This document shows positions 25,986 to 33,831 of a stretch of DNA of 58,068 nucleotides, piece after piece (within the stretch, counting starts at the first letter, position 1; every line of letters starts with the position of its first letter). Below the pieces are notes generated by a model. That model searched no databases and was not told where the DNA came from. It was given only the letters and a program-made list of their open reading frames with translations. The position numbers and the translations under genes were made by a program. The stretch spans positions 1 to 58,068 of the forward strand of contig CAKZHP010000118.1 of NCBI GenBank assembly GCA_936924635.1, written 5' to 3'. The stretch comes from an uncultured Propionibacteriaceae bacterium (lineage in GTDB: Bacteria; Actinomycetota; Actinomycetes; Propionibacteriales; Propionibacteriaceae).

Positions 25986-26344
25986 GGGCGATCCTCATTG
26001 CCTTCGTCAGGCTGTGGCGGCGGTTCGTGTCGCCCCTGTACGGCGACGTCTGCAAGTTCCATCCCACGTGCTCCGCGTACGGCCTGCGAGCCCTCGAGGT
26101 GCACGGCGCCGCGAAGGGCTCCTGGCTCACGGTCTCGCGCATCGCGCGCTGCCACCCCTGGTCTGAGGGTGGGTACGACCCCGTACCGGGAACGCCCGAG
26201 GCCATGGCGTGGGAGCGTGATCAGGCCGTGACGACGACCGTTGGCCCGATCCGTACCGTGGATGACGGAACGGACCCCGCTCCCCCCTCCCTGAGTGACA
26301 CGAGCGCGGCACCCGCCGCCGACGACAGAGGTGCTGCTGCATGA
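25982..26344 (+). CDS. yidD: Membrane protein insertion efficiency factor YidD
   Basis: 120 residues with the compact YidD pattern: N-terminal amphipathic helix MRAILIAFVRLWRRFVSPLYG, then the conserved CKFHPTCSAYGLRALEVHG and RIARCHPWSEGGYDPVP with three conserved Cys. About 40 extra C-terminal residues are polar and not part of the family core. It overlaps rnpA at the start and yidC at the stop (ATGA). It is believed to assist YidC-dependent membrane insertion. Confidence 0.93.
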   Translation: MRAILIAFVRLWRRFVSPLYGDVCKFHPTCSAYGLRALEVHGAAKGSWLTVSRIARCHPWSEGGYDPVPGTPEAMAWERDQAVTTTVGPIRTVDDGTDPAPPSLSDTSAAPAADDRGAAA

Positions 26345-27447
26345 TCTCGGACCTGCTCCCGCTGAACGCCTTCTTCGACTTCCTGAACTGGGCGATGTGG
26401 CCGCTGTACGCGGCGGTCTCGGGCATCCTCGTGGGCGCTTACCACCTCTGGGCTCCCGTGACCGGGACCGACAGCGGCTGGACCTGGGTGCTGTCGATCA
26501 TCTCCCTCACGGTCGTGATCCGCACCCTGCTGATCCCGCTGTTCGTGAGGCAGATCGAGTCGGCGCGCAACATGCAGCTGATCCAGCCCAAGGTGAAGGC
26601 GCTGCAGGAGAAGTACGGGGCGGACCGCGAGCGGCTCGGCCAGGAGACGATGAAGCTGTACAAGGAGGAGGGGGTCAACCCCGCCGCCTCCTGCCTGCCG
26701 CTGCTGCTGCAGATGCCCATCTTCCTGGCCCTGTTCAACGTGCTCAGCGGCGTGGCCCGCGGCAACATCAACGGGTACTTCTTCGAGCGTGAGCCCGACC
26801 TGGTGCACTCGCTGTCGAGCTCGGACATCTTCGGCGCCCGGCTGGCAGGCACGTTCTTCCCGATCGAGAACTTCGGCGCCACGCAGATCCTCGCGCTGGT
26901 GCTGATCCTGTCGATGACCGCTGTGCTCTTCATCACCCAGCTGCAGCTGATGCAGAAGAACATGACGCCGGAGGCGCTGACCGGGCCGTTCGCCCAGCAG
27001 CAGAAGATGATGCTGTACGTCTTCCCGATCATGTACATGGTCGGCGGTGTCTCGATCCCCATCGGCGTGCTGATCTACTGGCTCACCTCGAACATCTGGA
27101 CGCTGGCCCAGCAGTACTGGCTGATCCGCCGCAACCCGTCCCCCAACACCCCGGCCTACCTGGACTGGGAGGAGCGGATGATCGCGCGCGGCAAGGATCC
27201 TAAGAAGATCCAGGCGGAGCGCATGGCGAAGCAGCGCAAGAAGCCCGCCTCGTACGAGCAGCCGAGCAGCACGCCGTCGACGGTCTCGGACGGTGACGCT
27301 CCGGCAACGGCGAAGACGGGGGCGCCCGCGGTGCAGCGCCAGCAGATCCAGCGGCAGCAGCCGCGCCGTTCGGGCCGCGCCGAGCGCAAGAAGGGCGGCG
27401 CCACGGCGGCGTCGTCACAGGACCCGTCCGCCCCCGCGGGCAGCTGA
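26341..27447 (+). CDS. yidC: Membrane protein insertase YidC
   Basis: 368 residues, the Gram-positive/actinobacterial YidC without the large periplasmic domain. The Oxa1 core has five membrane helices beginning WTWVLSIISLTVVIRTLLIPLFVRQ, which includes the conserved hydrophilic-groove Arg. The cytoplasmic hairpin MQLIQPKVKALQEKYGADRERL...MKLYKEEGVNPAASCLPLLLQ follows. The C-terminal tail is Lys/Arg/Gln-rich and ribosome-interacting in type. It overlaps the yidD stop and is followed 22 bp later by jag with a GAAGGAG site. Confidence 0.97.
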   Translation: MISDLLPLNAFFDFLNWAMWPLYAAVSGILVGAYHLWAPVTGTDSGWTWVLSIISLTVVIRTLLIPLFVRQIESARNMQLIQPKVKALQEKYGADRERLGQETMKLYKEEGVNPAASCLPLLLQMPIFLALFNVLSGVARGNINGYFFEREPDLVHSLSSSDIFGARLAGTFFPIENFGATQILALVLILSMTAVLFITQLQLMQKNMTPEALTGPFAQQQKMMLYVFPIMYMVGGVSIPIGVLIYWLTSNIWTLAQQYWLIRRNPSPNTPAYLDWEERMIARGKDPKKIQAERMAKQRKKPASYEQPSSTPSTVSDGDAPATAKTGAPAVQRQQIQRQQPRRSGRAERKKGGATAASSQDPSAPAGS

Positions 27448-27469
27448 CAGGCGAGCGAAGGAGCAACGC

Positions 27470-28036
27470 ATGACATCAGACGTGAACGAGACCCCTGAGG
27501 CCGACGCCACCGAGACGGCGACCGTGCCGGCAGCGGAGTCTGCGGAGGGCACGACGGGCGAGGTTGGCGAGAGCACCTCTGGCGCGAACGGACTCGACAA
27601 CGAGGGCGAGATCGCGGCGGACTACCTCGAGGAGCTCCTCGACATCGCCGACCTGGACGGCGACATCGACACATACGTCGAGGGCGGCCGCGCCCACGTC
27701 TCCATCGTCACCGAGGGCGACCTGCTGGTGGGCAACAACGGTGAGGTGCTCGACGCGCTGCAGGAGCTGGCGCGGATGGCGGTGATGACGGAGACCGGCC
27801 GCCGTAGCCGCCTCATGCTCGACGTCGCCGGCCATCGTGACCGCCGCCGCAAGGAGCTGCAGGACCTGGCGAAGGACGCCATCGCCGAGGTGCAGGAGTC
27901 AGGTGAGGCTGTCCGGCTGGTGCCGATGAATCCCTTCGAGCGCAAGATCGTCCACGACGTCGTGGCCGAGGCGGGGATGCTGTCGGAGTCCGAGGGCGAG
28001 GAGCCGCAGCGGCGTGTCGTCGTCCGCCCCGCCTGA
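27470..28036 (+). CDS. jag: Jag/KhpB-type RNA-binding protein (KH and R3H domains)
   Basis: 188 residues from the ATG at 27470 (good GAAGGAGC site). The first 45 residues are acidic and disordered. The KH-like domain covers about residues 50-110 (YLEELLDIADLDGDIDTYVEG...LLVGNNGEVLDALQELARM). The R3H domain covers about 115-175 (RRSRLMLDVAGHRDRRRKELQDLA... and VRLVPMNPFERKIVHDVV). Family members bind RNA, and in other Gram-positives affect cell division and envelope gene expression. The 3' end overlaps rsmG by 23 bp. Confidence 0.94.
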   Translation: MTSDVNETPEADATETATVPAAESAEGTTGEVGESTSGANGLDNEGEIAADYLEELLDIADLDGDIDTYVEGGRAHVSIVTEGDLLVGNNGEVLDALQELARMAVMTETGRRSRLMLDVAGHRDRRRKELQDLAKDAIAEVQESGEAVRLVPMNPFERKIVHDVVAEAGMLSESEGEEPQRRVVVRPA

Positions 28037-28661
28037 GACCGGCGACCTCGGCCCCAGGCCTGCGTCCGTCGACGAGACGTTCGGCGACCGGGTCGGGCTG
28101 GCCGATGCGTACGCACGGGTGCTGGCGACCCGAGGGGTGGAGTGGGGTCTGATCGGCCCCCGCGAGGTGCCGCGCATCTGGGAGCGCCACCTCTTGAACT
28201 CGGTGGCGCCCGCCTCGCTGCTGCCTGACGGGTCCAGCGTGGTCGACGTGGGTTCGGGGGCCGGGCTGCCCGGGATCCCGCTGGCGATCCTGCGGCCGGA
28301 CCTGAGGATGACGTTGTTGGAGCCGCTGCTGCGTCGGCACACCTTCCTGGAGGAGACGATCGCCGAGCTCGGTCTCGGGGATGTCGACGCCGTACGCGGT
28401 CGGGCGGAGGACGCCCGGGACACGTACGACGTGGTGACGTGTCGAGCCGTCGCTCCCCTGACCCGGCTGCTCGGCTGGACGGTTCACCTGTTCCGTCCCG
28501 ATGGCCAGCTGGTCGCGCTCAAGGGATCGTCGGCCCAGGACGAGGTCGCCGGTGCTGGCGCGGTGCTGCGTCGGGACCGCTTGGCGGCCGAGGTGCTCTC
28601 GGTGCGGGCGCACCCGTCGTCCGAGGCGACAACGGTGATCCGTGTACGGGCGGCGCGCTAG
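28014..28661 (+). CDS. rsmG: 16S rRNA (guanine-N7) methyltransferase RsmG (GidB)
   Basis: 215 residues. The Rossmann SAM loop is VVDVGSGAGLPGIPLAILRPDLRMTLLEP, typical of RsmG, with the upstream RIWERHLLNSVAP motif and a later VVTCRAVAPLTRLLGW. It methylates G527 (E. coli numbering) of 16S rRNA. The GTG start lies inside the end of jag. In most Actinobacteria parA follows directly; here 1.6 kb with a broken exporter and a CGNR regulator intervene. Confidence 0.96.
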   Translation: MSSSAPPETGDLGPRPASVDETFGDRVGLADAYARVLATRGVEWGLIGPREVPRIWERHLLNSVAPASLLPDGSSVVDVGSGAGLPGIPLAILRPDLRMTLLEPLLRRHTFLEETIAELGLGDVDAVRGRAEDARDTYDVVTCRAVAPLTRLLGWTVHLFRPDGQLVALKGSSAQDEVAGAGAVLRRDRLAAEVLSVRAHPSSEATTVIRVRAAR

Positions 28662-28734
28662 TAGCGCCGAGCAGCATCGCGCTGAGCGCGGGCGGGACCG
28701 GGCTGGGTGGGTGTGTCTCGTGGCAGGTCCGCTG

Positions 28735-29403
28735 TCACGCCTGGGCTCGGGCGGGGACCTCACGGGCGAGCAGCACGGCGACGGCTCCCAGCAACGTCCC
28801 GGTGAGGCGCTTCTGCCACGAGGCCCAGGCGGGACGTGACGCAAGGAGTGGGGCGACCGATCCCGCGCAGACCACGATCAACGCGTTGACGGTCAGACTG
28901 ACCGTGATCTGCACGAGGCCGAGGGCGATGCACTGGCTGAGCTGCCCGCCGCCTGCCGGGTCGAGGAACTGGGGGATGACGGTCAGGTACATGATGGCCG
29001 CCTTGGGATTGAGCAGGTTGATGACCAGGCCCATACGGAACAGCCGGCGTGCGGTGTCACGGGGCAGCTGACGGATCTCGAAGAGGCCCGCGCCCGGTCT
29101 CAGGGCTTGCCAGGTCAGCCAAGCCAGGTAGGCGACCCCTACGGTCTTGAACCCGATGAACAGCCACGGGACAGCGACGAAGACGACCGCCAGCCCCAGA
29201 TCGGCCATGAGCATGTAGACGAGGAAGCCGACGCCGGTTCCTGCCAAGGAGATCAATCAGCCCGGCCCGTCGGCCCTGGCCGATGCTGCGGGACGTGAGG
29301 TACATATGTTGGGCCCTGGGGTGAGCACCATGGCCAAGGCCGTCGCGGCCATCCCGGCAGCGGCATGGAGAAAGACAGGGGTCGTCAGCAGCGGGATCAT
29401 CAT
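28735..29403 (-). pseudogene. LysE/RhtB-family amino-acid exporter with two frame disruptions
   Basis: The family N-terminus MIPLLTTPVFLHAAAGMAATALAMVLTPGPN is read from ATG 29403 or 29400. Near 29308 an extra AT (or equivalent) shifts the frame, in which MYLTSRSIGQGRRAGLI follows. Near 29256-29265 a second shift, possibly a four-base duplication around ATTGAT, restores the original frame for SLAGTGVGFLVYM... to the end (INLLNPKAAIMYLTVIPQF is the family's second motif). The two changes net to a multiple of three, but the 15-20 residues between are out of frame and a stop occurs at 29257. The coding sequence for all membrane helices is otherwise present. It is divergent from the CGNR regulator. 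Confidence 0.75.
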
Positions 29404-29428
29404 GACGTCAGGCTGATGTAATGGTCTT

Positions 29429-29977
29429 GTGCATCTCAACCCTTACGGAGAGTACGCGGTCCTGCTGGCTCAGTCTTTGGCGAATGACTGGCCGAGCGAT
29501 CGCGCAGGCATCGTCGCGCGGACCCGAGAGCACGGCATGACCATGCCGTTCCCCCACCAGCCGGGCGACCATGCTCGCTGCAGGGCCGTCGTCAACCGGT
29601 GGCTGGCCGTGGTGGACGCGGGCAGTCCGGACGAGCGCGCCGAGCTGCTCAACCAGCAGATGGCCGCGGTCTCCGCCTACCCACGCCTCACAGATCACCA
29701 CCAGGAGGGCTGGCATCTGCACTACCGCGATACCGATGACGACCTGGCATTGGTCCTGGAGTCCGTCTTCTCGGTCGGGACGGCGCTGCACCTGACGACG
29801 CGCGGCATGCATCGCCTCGGGCGGTGCGCGTCGAGCCCCTGCACGTACGTCATCGTGGACATCTCCCGAACCGGGACGCAGCGCTACTGCTCCCCTCGAT
29901 GTGCCAGTCGCGACGCCGTTCGTCGACACCGGCGAAGGACCGGTCACCAGTCGGATCTCGCCGGCGGGGGCCCGTAG
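29429..29977 (+). CDS. CGNR zinc-finger regulator (ABATE-type)
   Basis: 182 residues. The N-terminal region (about 1-125) resembles the ABATE ligand-binding domain of CGNR proteins. The C-terminal zinc finger reads GRCASSPCTYVIVDISRTGTQRYCSPRCASRDAVRRHRRR, four Cys followed by a CASR variant of the CGNR tetrad and an Arg-rich helix. The start at GTG 29429 is only 25 bp from the divergent LysE gene, so the mRNA is probably leaderless or nearly so. Such regulators often control the divergent transporter, which here is broken. Confidence 0.8.
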   Translation: MHLNPYGEYAVLLAQSLANDWPSDRAGIVARTREHGMTMPFPHQPGDHARCRAVVNRWLAVVDAGSPDERAELLNQQMAAVSAYPRLTDHHQEGWHLHYRDTDDDLALVLESVFSVGTALHLTTRGMHRLGRCASSPCTYVIVDISRTGTQRYCSPRCASRDAVRRHRRRTGHQSDLAGGGP

Positions 29978-29990
29978 CCGCCCCGGCTAC
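29974..29990 (+). terminator. Hairpin overlapping the CGNR gene stop
   Basis: GTAGCC (29974-29979) pairs with GGCTAC (29985-29990) around a 5-nt loop, and the TAG stop lies in the left arm. The stem is short with no T tract, so it is a tentative terminator. Confidence 0.35.
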
Positions 29991-30070
29991 GCGGGTGGGC
30001 TGGGGTCCGGGGGCCGTCCAGATGGGTTCGCGAGCGTGGGGCTCGAATCGCACTCAAGAATGCGAGTCGT

Positions 30071-30102
30071 CAAAAAGACATAACGGCAAAAAGACACAAC
30101 GG
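30071..30102 (+). repeat. Tandem 16-bp direct repeat in an AT-rich island before parA
   Basis: CAAAAAGACATAACGG (30071-30086) is followed immediately by CAAAAAGACACAACGG (30087-30102), differing at one base. Such A-rich sequence is exceptional in this very GC-rich window. It could be a protein-binding iteron or a recombination scar. Confidence 0.8.
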
Positions 30103-30115
30103 TTTATAGATAAAC
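30102..30115. repeat. Perfect palindrome GTTTAT-AG-ATAAAC
   Basis: A 6-2-6 inverted repeat that shares its first base with the end of the tandem repeats. The sequence is entirely A/T-rich and about 160 bp upstream of parA; an operator or recombinase site is possible. Confidence 0.65.
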
Positions 30116-30277
30116 AGTCTGCGTGACGGTCTCGTTGGTGGAGGCAGTACTCCGAGGCCGTGGCCGGGCAGTCGCAGGTTCGACAGGGTCGAGGGCCTGC
30201 CGCGGCGCCTGGGGGGAGTTGTCAGCCGGCATGGGTAGAGTGACGCCGATGAACGGGCGAGCGACAGGAGCGCAGCG

Positions 30278-31114
30278 GTGAGCTCAGAGACGTCATCCGT
30301 TTCACGTGAAACAGCGCTCCCGGCCCCCACCTCGACGCGAGTCATGGTGGTGGTGAACCAGAAGGGCGGCGTCGGGAAGACAACAACCGCGGTGAACATC
30401 TCTGCGGCCCTGGCCCAGGGAGGCCTTCGGGTCCTCCTCATCGACATGGACCCCCAGGGCAACGCGTCAACGGCCGTCGGGGTGGATCACCGGCCAGGGG
30501 TACGGGGCACGTACGAGGTATTGATTGACGGCGACGCGATGGACTGGCACGTGGTGAGGAGTCCTGAGGCCCCCACCTTGGACGTGCTGCCGGCCACCAT
30601 CGATCTAGCGGGGGCGGAGATCGAGCTGGTCGCTGTGCCTGGCCGCGAGCGGCGTCTGCTGGATTCCCTCGACGCCTACCTCGCCACGCACCCCTACGAC
30701 TACGTGGTGATCGACTGCCCGCCCTCGCTGGGACTGCTGACCCTGAACGCCCTGGTCGCGGCGAAGGAGATCCTGCTGCCGATCCAGTGCGAGTACTACG
30801 CGTTGGAGGGTGTCTCGCAGCTGACCCGCACCATCGACCTCGTCAAGGGCAACCTCAATGACGGTCTGAGAGTGTCGACGGTGATCCTCACCATGTTCGA
30901 CGGGCGCACCCGGTTGTCGAGCCAGGTCAGTGAGGAGGTGCGTCGCCACTTCCCCACGCAAACGCTCACGACGACCATCCCTCGCTCGGTGCGGCTGAGT
31001 GAGGCTCCGAGCTACGGACAGACCGTCGTCACGTACAGCCCAGGATCCCCGGGCGCAACGGCCTACGTGGACGCCGCCCGAGAGATTGCCCGCCGCGGAT
31101 CAGGAGAACACTGA
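30278..31114 (+). CDS. parA: Chromosome-partitioning ATPase ParA (Soj)
   Basis: 278 residues. The deviant Walker A motif is VVNQKGGVGKTTTAVNI (about residues 26-42), Walker B is YVVIDCPPSLGLLTLNAL, and RSVRLSEAPSYGQTV lies near the end, all typical of chromosomal Soj. The start GTG 30278 follows an AGGAG-like site. The N-terminal codons contain a parS sequence, so ParB loads within the gene. The stop overlaps the parB start (TGATG). It moves origin regions together with ParB. Confidence 0.96.
   Translation: MSSETSSVSRETALPAPTSTRVMVVVNQKGGVGKTTTAVNISAALAQGGLRVLLIDMDPQGNASTAVGVDHRPGVRGTYEVLIDGDAMDWHVVRSPEAPTLDVLPATIDLAGAEIELVAVPGRERRLLDSLDAYLATHPYDYVVIDCPPSLGLLTLNALVAAKEILLPIQCEYYALEGVSQLTRTIDLVKGNLNDGLRVSTVILTMFDGRTRLSSQVSEEVRRHFPTQTLTTTIPRSVRLSEAPSYGQTVVTYSPGSPGATAYVDAAREIARRGSGEH
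30299..30312. promoter_or_regulatory. parS site 1, inside the start of parA
   Basis: A perfect GTTTCACGTGAAAC palindrome identical to the core bacterial parS consensus. It lies in codons 8-12 of parA, where it also encodes SRET. Confidence 0.93.
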
Positions 31115-32028
31115 TGGCCAAGCAGAAGACCGGGCTCGGGCGTGGCCTGGGCGAGCTGTTCCAGCGCACGGACGAGAGCCCACATGAGCAGGCGGGAACC
31201 AGTGACGCCGTGGGAGCCGCCGCTCTGGAGGGGGCGCGCTTCGAAGAGATCCGCGTCTCGGACATCCGTCCGAACCCGCAGCAGCCCCGGCAGGTCTTCG
31301 ACGAGGAGGGCATCTCGGAGCTCGTGTCCTCCATCCGGGAGGTGGGTCTGCTCCAGCCCATCGTGGTGCGTCCTCTGAAGGATGGCGCCTACGAGCTGGT
31401 GATGGGCGAGCGTCGTCTCCGCGCCACCACGGAGGCAGGGCTTGAGACCATTCCGGCGATCGTCCGTCGCACCGAGGACGCGGACATGCTTCGCGATGCG
31501 CTTCTCGAGAACCTGCACCGAGTGCAGCTCAACCCCTTGGAGGAGGCTGCTGCCTACCAGCAGATGCTCAACGACTTCGGGTGCACGCAGGAGGAGCTGA
31601 GCCGGAGGATTCATCGCTCTCGCCCCCAGATCAGCAACACGATCCGTCTGCTGCGTCTCCCCGCTCCAGTGCAGCGGCGGGTGGCAGCGGGTGTGCTCAG
31701 CGCGGGGCATGCGCGGGCCCTCCTGATGCTGGAGTCGCCCGAGCAGATGGAAGGCCTGGCCGCGCGCATCGTGGCCGAGGGGATGTCGGTGCGCGCGACG
31801 GAGGAAGCAGTCACCCTGGCCTCCGGTCTGCCGGGAAAGAAGCGGCGGACCTCGACGCCGCGGGCTCCTCACCCCCGTGCGGCCGAGGTAGCAACGAACC
31901 TGTCCGACCACTTCGACACACGTGTGAAGGTGTCGATGGGAAAGGCGCGCGGCAACATCACCATCGAGTTCGCCACGGAGGAGGACCTGGATCGCATCCT
32001 GGCGATCATGGAAGGCAGCACCGTCTGA
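31114..32028 (+). CDS. parB: Chromosome-partitioning protein ParB
   Basis: 304 residues. The N-terminus KTGLGRGLGELF is the ParA-interacting end. The ParB/sulfiredoxin (CTPase) domain contains IRVSDIRPNPQQPRQVFDEEGISELVSSI and MGERRLRATTEAGL (the GERRxRA CTP-binding motif). The central HTH (EELSRRIHRSRPQISNTIRLLRLP) binds parS, and the C-terminal dimerisation domain ends EDLDRILAIMEGSTV. The ATG overlaps the parA stop. Further parS sites follow within 500 bp. Confidence 0.96.
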   Translation: MAKQKTGLGRGLGELFQRTDESPHEQAGTSDAVGAAALEGARFEEIRVSDIRPNPQQPRQVFDEEGISELVSSIREVGLLQPIVVRPLKDGAYELVMGERRLRATTEAGLETIPAIVRRTEDADMLRDALLENLHRVQLNPLEEAAAYQQMLNDFGCTQEELSRRIHRSRPQISNTIRLLRLPAPVQRRVAAGVLSAGHARALLMLESPEQMEGLAARIVAEGMSVRATEEAVTLASGLPGKKRRTSTPRAPHPRAAEVATNLSDHFDTRVKVSMGKARGNITIEFATEEDLDRILAIMEGSTV

Positions 32029-32038
32029 CGCCCTGTGC

Positions 32039-32052
32039 GTTTCACGTGAAAC
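32039..32052. promoter_or_regulatory. parS site 2, just after parB
   Basis: A second perfect GTTTCACGTGAAAC, 10 bp downstream of the parB stop. Confidence 0.93.
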
Positions 32053-32477
32053 AGCGGGCTGCTGCGCATTGCTGGTCGTCTCCTGCCCACAGGGTTCGGC
32101 AGCAGACACGTCGGGCCTGGGCCGGCCCGCAGCGCCTGCCATCACCCCCCTGCTGCCTGCAGTCACCCACGTCGCTGGGTCCGCATCGCGGGCAAGCTGA
32201 GCGACGGGGCGGCCGCCATCAGCGGCGGGTGATCCCGCCACCAAGGATGGTGAACGCTGGCAGCGGACGAGCGACCGACGACTCCCCGGGCGGGGACGTC
32301 TCGGAAGGCCTCATCTTCCCGGTCGTGCGCGGTGCTTCGCGACGGTTCCCCAGGGCGGGTCAGGCGGTTGGCGTTGTTCTGAGTCCGGGCCGGGCTCGTC
32401 TCCTGCAGCCTGTTCGGCGTCCTAGAGTCGAGCCGGTCCAACGCCGGCCGGTCGCCCGGCTCTTCGTGCTCGCGCAG

Positions 32478-32491
32478 GTTCCACGTGAAAC
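32478..32491. promoter_or_regulatory. parS-like site 3 (one mismatch)
   Basis: GTTCCACGTGAAAC differs from the consensus at one position (C for T) and lies in gene-free sequence about 450 bp after parB. It is likely a weaker ParB site. Confidence 0.75.
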
Positions 32492-32763
32492 GGCGTGCCG
32501 CCGAACGTGCGTACTGGCGGGCCAGCTCGGATACGCCGGATCAATCATCCACCTACAGGCATTGAGGTCCGTCGAGCCTCACGCTCCCAGGCCTAGGGAG
32601 GCCAGCCCCCGCCTCGCCGGGACGAGGACCCGCCAAGCGTACGTTGGTGCGGTGCGACAGAAGAACGCGCTCGGCCTGTGACAGGGTGATGCCGGGAGGG
32701 CCTTACAGCTAGGCCCACCTGCCCCCTTGAGCAGACCTCAGCGCACCACGTCAGGAGCGGATC

Positions 32764-33309
32764 GTGACCACCCTCGCCGGTACGGCTGTCGGGAGCAACG
32801 CCCCTGCGGTAGATGAGCGCGATCCTCTCCTGCCCGTGCTCTGCCTCTGTGCGCTCCGGGCGCCGGCAAGTCGGTCACGCATGGAATCTGTTCCAGGCAC
32901 ACCAGGACGACCAGGTCGCCTACGTCGACATCGACCAGCTCAAGATGCTGGGCCCGCGGCCAGACGACAGATTCTCCCTGGCTGCCGCTCATCTTGGCAT
33001 CCTGTCCCGGGAGCACCGCCGCATCGGCATGCGAGCCGCATCGTGTCTGGAGTGATCGAGCCCCATGAGCTCCACCCCTGGAGGAAGAGCTCGCAGGGCA
33101 GGCACGCGTCATCTATCTGGTGCGTCATCGGAGCCGACAACCAGACCCTCCGAGACAGAATGGCCGGGAGAGGTTGGCCCGGAGACCTGGTGAGCAGAGC
33201 CGTGGCCGACGCGCACGCGCTCAGGGCGGCAGAGATGCCGCACCGGATCGACACGACGCACGATACGCCCGAGGACGCCATGCACGGGAAGCGGGGCGCA
33301 TGGTGGTGA
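32764..33309 (+). pseudogene. P-loop nucleotide-kinase-like protein A, at least three frameshifts
   Basis: The fold can be followed only by changing frames. MTTLAGTAV...LPVLCLCA is in the first frame, then PGAGKSVT (Walker A) one frame back. AWNLFQAHQDDQVAYVDIDQLKMLGPRPDD...RIGMRA follows a frame further back. VSGVIEPHELHPWRK...GADNQTLRDRMAGRGWPGDLVSRAVADAHALRAAEMPHRIDTTHDTPEDA is then back in the first frame, to TGA 33309. Each change is consistent with loss of one base. The content matches small actinobacterial AAA/kinase-like proteins with an Asp-Gln (D.DQL) sensor. It overlaps a paralogue immediately downstream. Confidence 0.7.
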
Positions 33310-33831
33310 TCTACGGCCCCCGCGCGGTCGGGAGGTCGATCATCTCGTGGGGGCTTCGCATGGACTGCTCCGGCCGCGGGGAGGCTACCGCGTACCTTGA
33401 TGCCGATCAGCTCGGTTTCGTCCACGCCCGCCCGGGAATCCGGGACGAGCTGATCCTGAACGCCGTGGTCGACATGGCGCGCAGTTTCGCCCGCGCCGGT
33501 GCCGAGCGCACCATCGTGAACGGGAACCTCTCCTCCGACCTCATCACTGCCCTGGCCGGTCCAGAGACCGTGCTGGTGAATGTCGGCGCCCCGCTCGGGG
33601 TGCTCGTCGACCGCATTGCGGCGCGCAAGGCCGGCAGCCCGGCGCGACTCGCGGGGACGACCTGGTAGGGGCAAGTCCAGGAACGCGCGCCTCGGTCCTG
33701 GCTACGAGGCTGTAGCAGCGCAACGCCTACAACCGAGTCACGTTCTGGACGTCAGCGACAGTCAGACCTCACGTCACGTGGCTCACGTCGTCGCGCTGCT
33801 AGCCCCAGCGGCCCGGAGATCAGTGGGGTAA
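33300..33831 (+). pseudogene. P-loop nucleotide-kinase-like protein B (paralogue of A), degenerate P-loop and frameshifts
   Basis: From ATG 33300: MVVIYGPRAVGRSIISWGLRM, in which the expected GPxxxGK[ST] loop has Arg in place of Lys (GPRAVGRS). Then ATAYLDADQLGFVHARPGIRDELILNAVVDMARSF...TIVNGNLSSDLI follows. A one-base loss near 33653-33660 ends the frame at TAG 33668. Shifted frames continue GDDLVGASPGTRASVLATRL and finally VLDVSDSQTSRHVAHVVALL to about 33831. The YLDADQLGF segment mirrors YVDIDQLKM of gene A, so the pair is a tandem duplication. Loss of the P-loop Lys plus frameshifts means no activity. Confidence 0.7.

Larger units (their letters stand above)
29978..30277. other. Intergenic region upstream of parA
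   Basis: 300 bp without a gene. It contains small hairpins (for example GAGC-GTGGG-GCTC near 30030), an AT-rich island with two tandem 16-bp repeats (30071-30102) and a palindrome (30102-30115), and a -10-like TAGAGT (30236-30241) that may serve parA. Confidence 0.6.
32029..32763. other. 735-bp region after parB without a recognisable gene
   Basis: It holds parS sites 2 and 3. All reading frames here are Arg/Pro/Ala-rich shadows with no family resemblance or ribosome-binding site. It may be degraded coding sequence, like the pseudogenes that follow, but I cannot identify an ancestor. Confidence 0.55.

Noticed and set aside
30020..30060. Possible tRNA-like or small RNA hairpins before parA
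   Set aside because: Only short stems form; no cloverleaf, promoter or terminator supports an RNA gene.
32764..33831. A possible new two-gene system beside parB
   Set aside because: Both genes show Walker-A-type kinase features but several frameshifts; the simpler reading is pseudogenes, so it is kept as a decay finding rather than a functional system.
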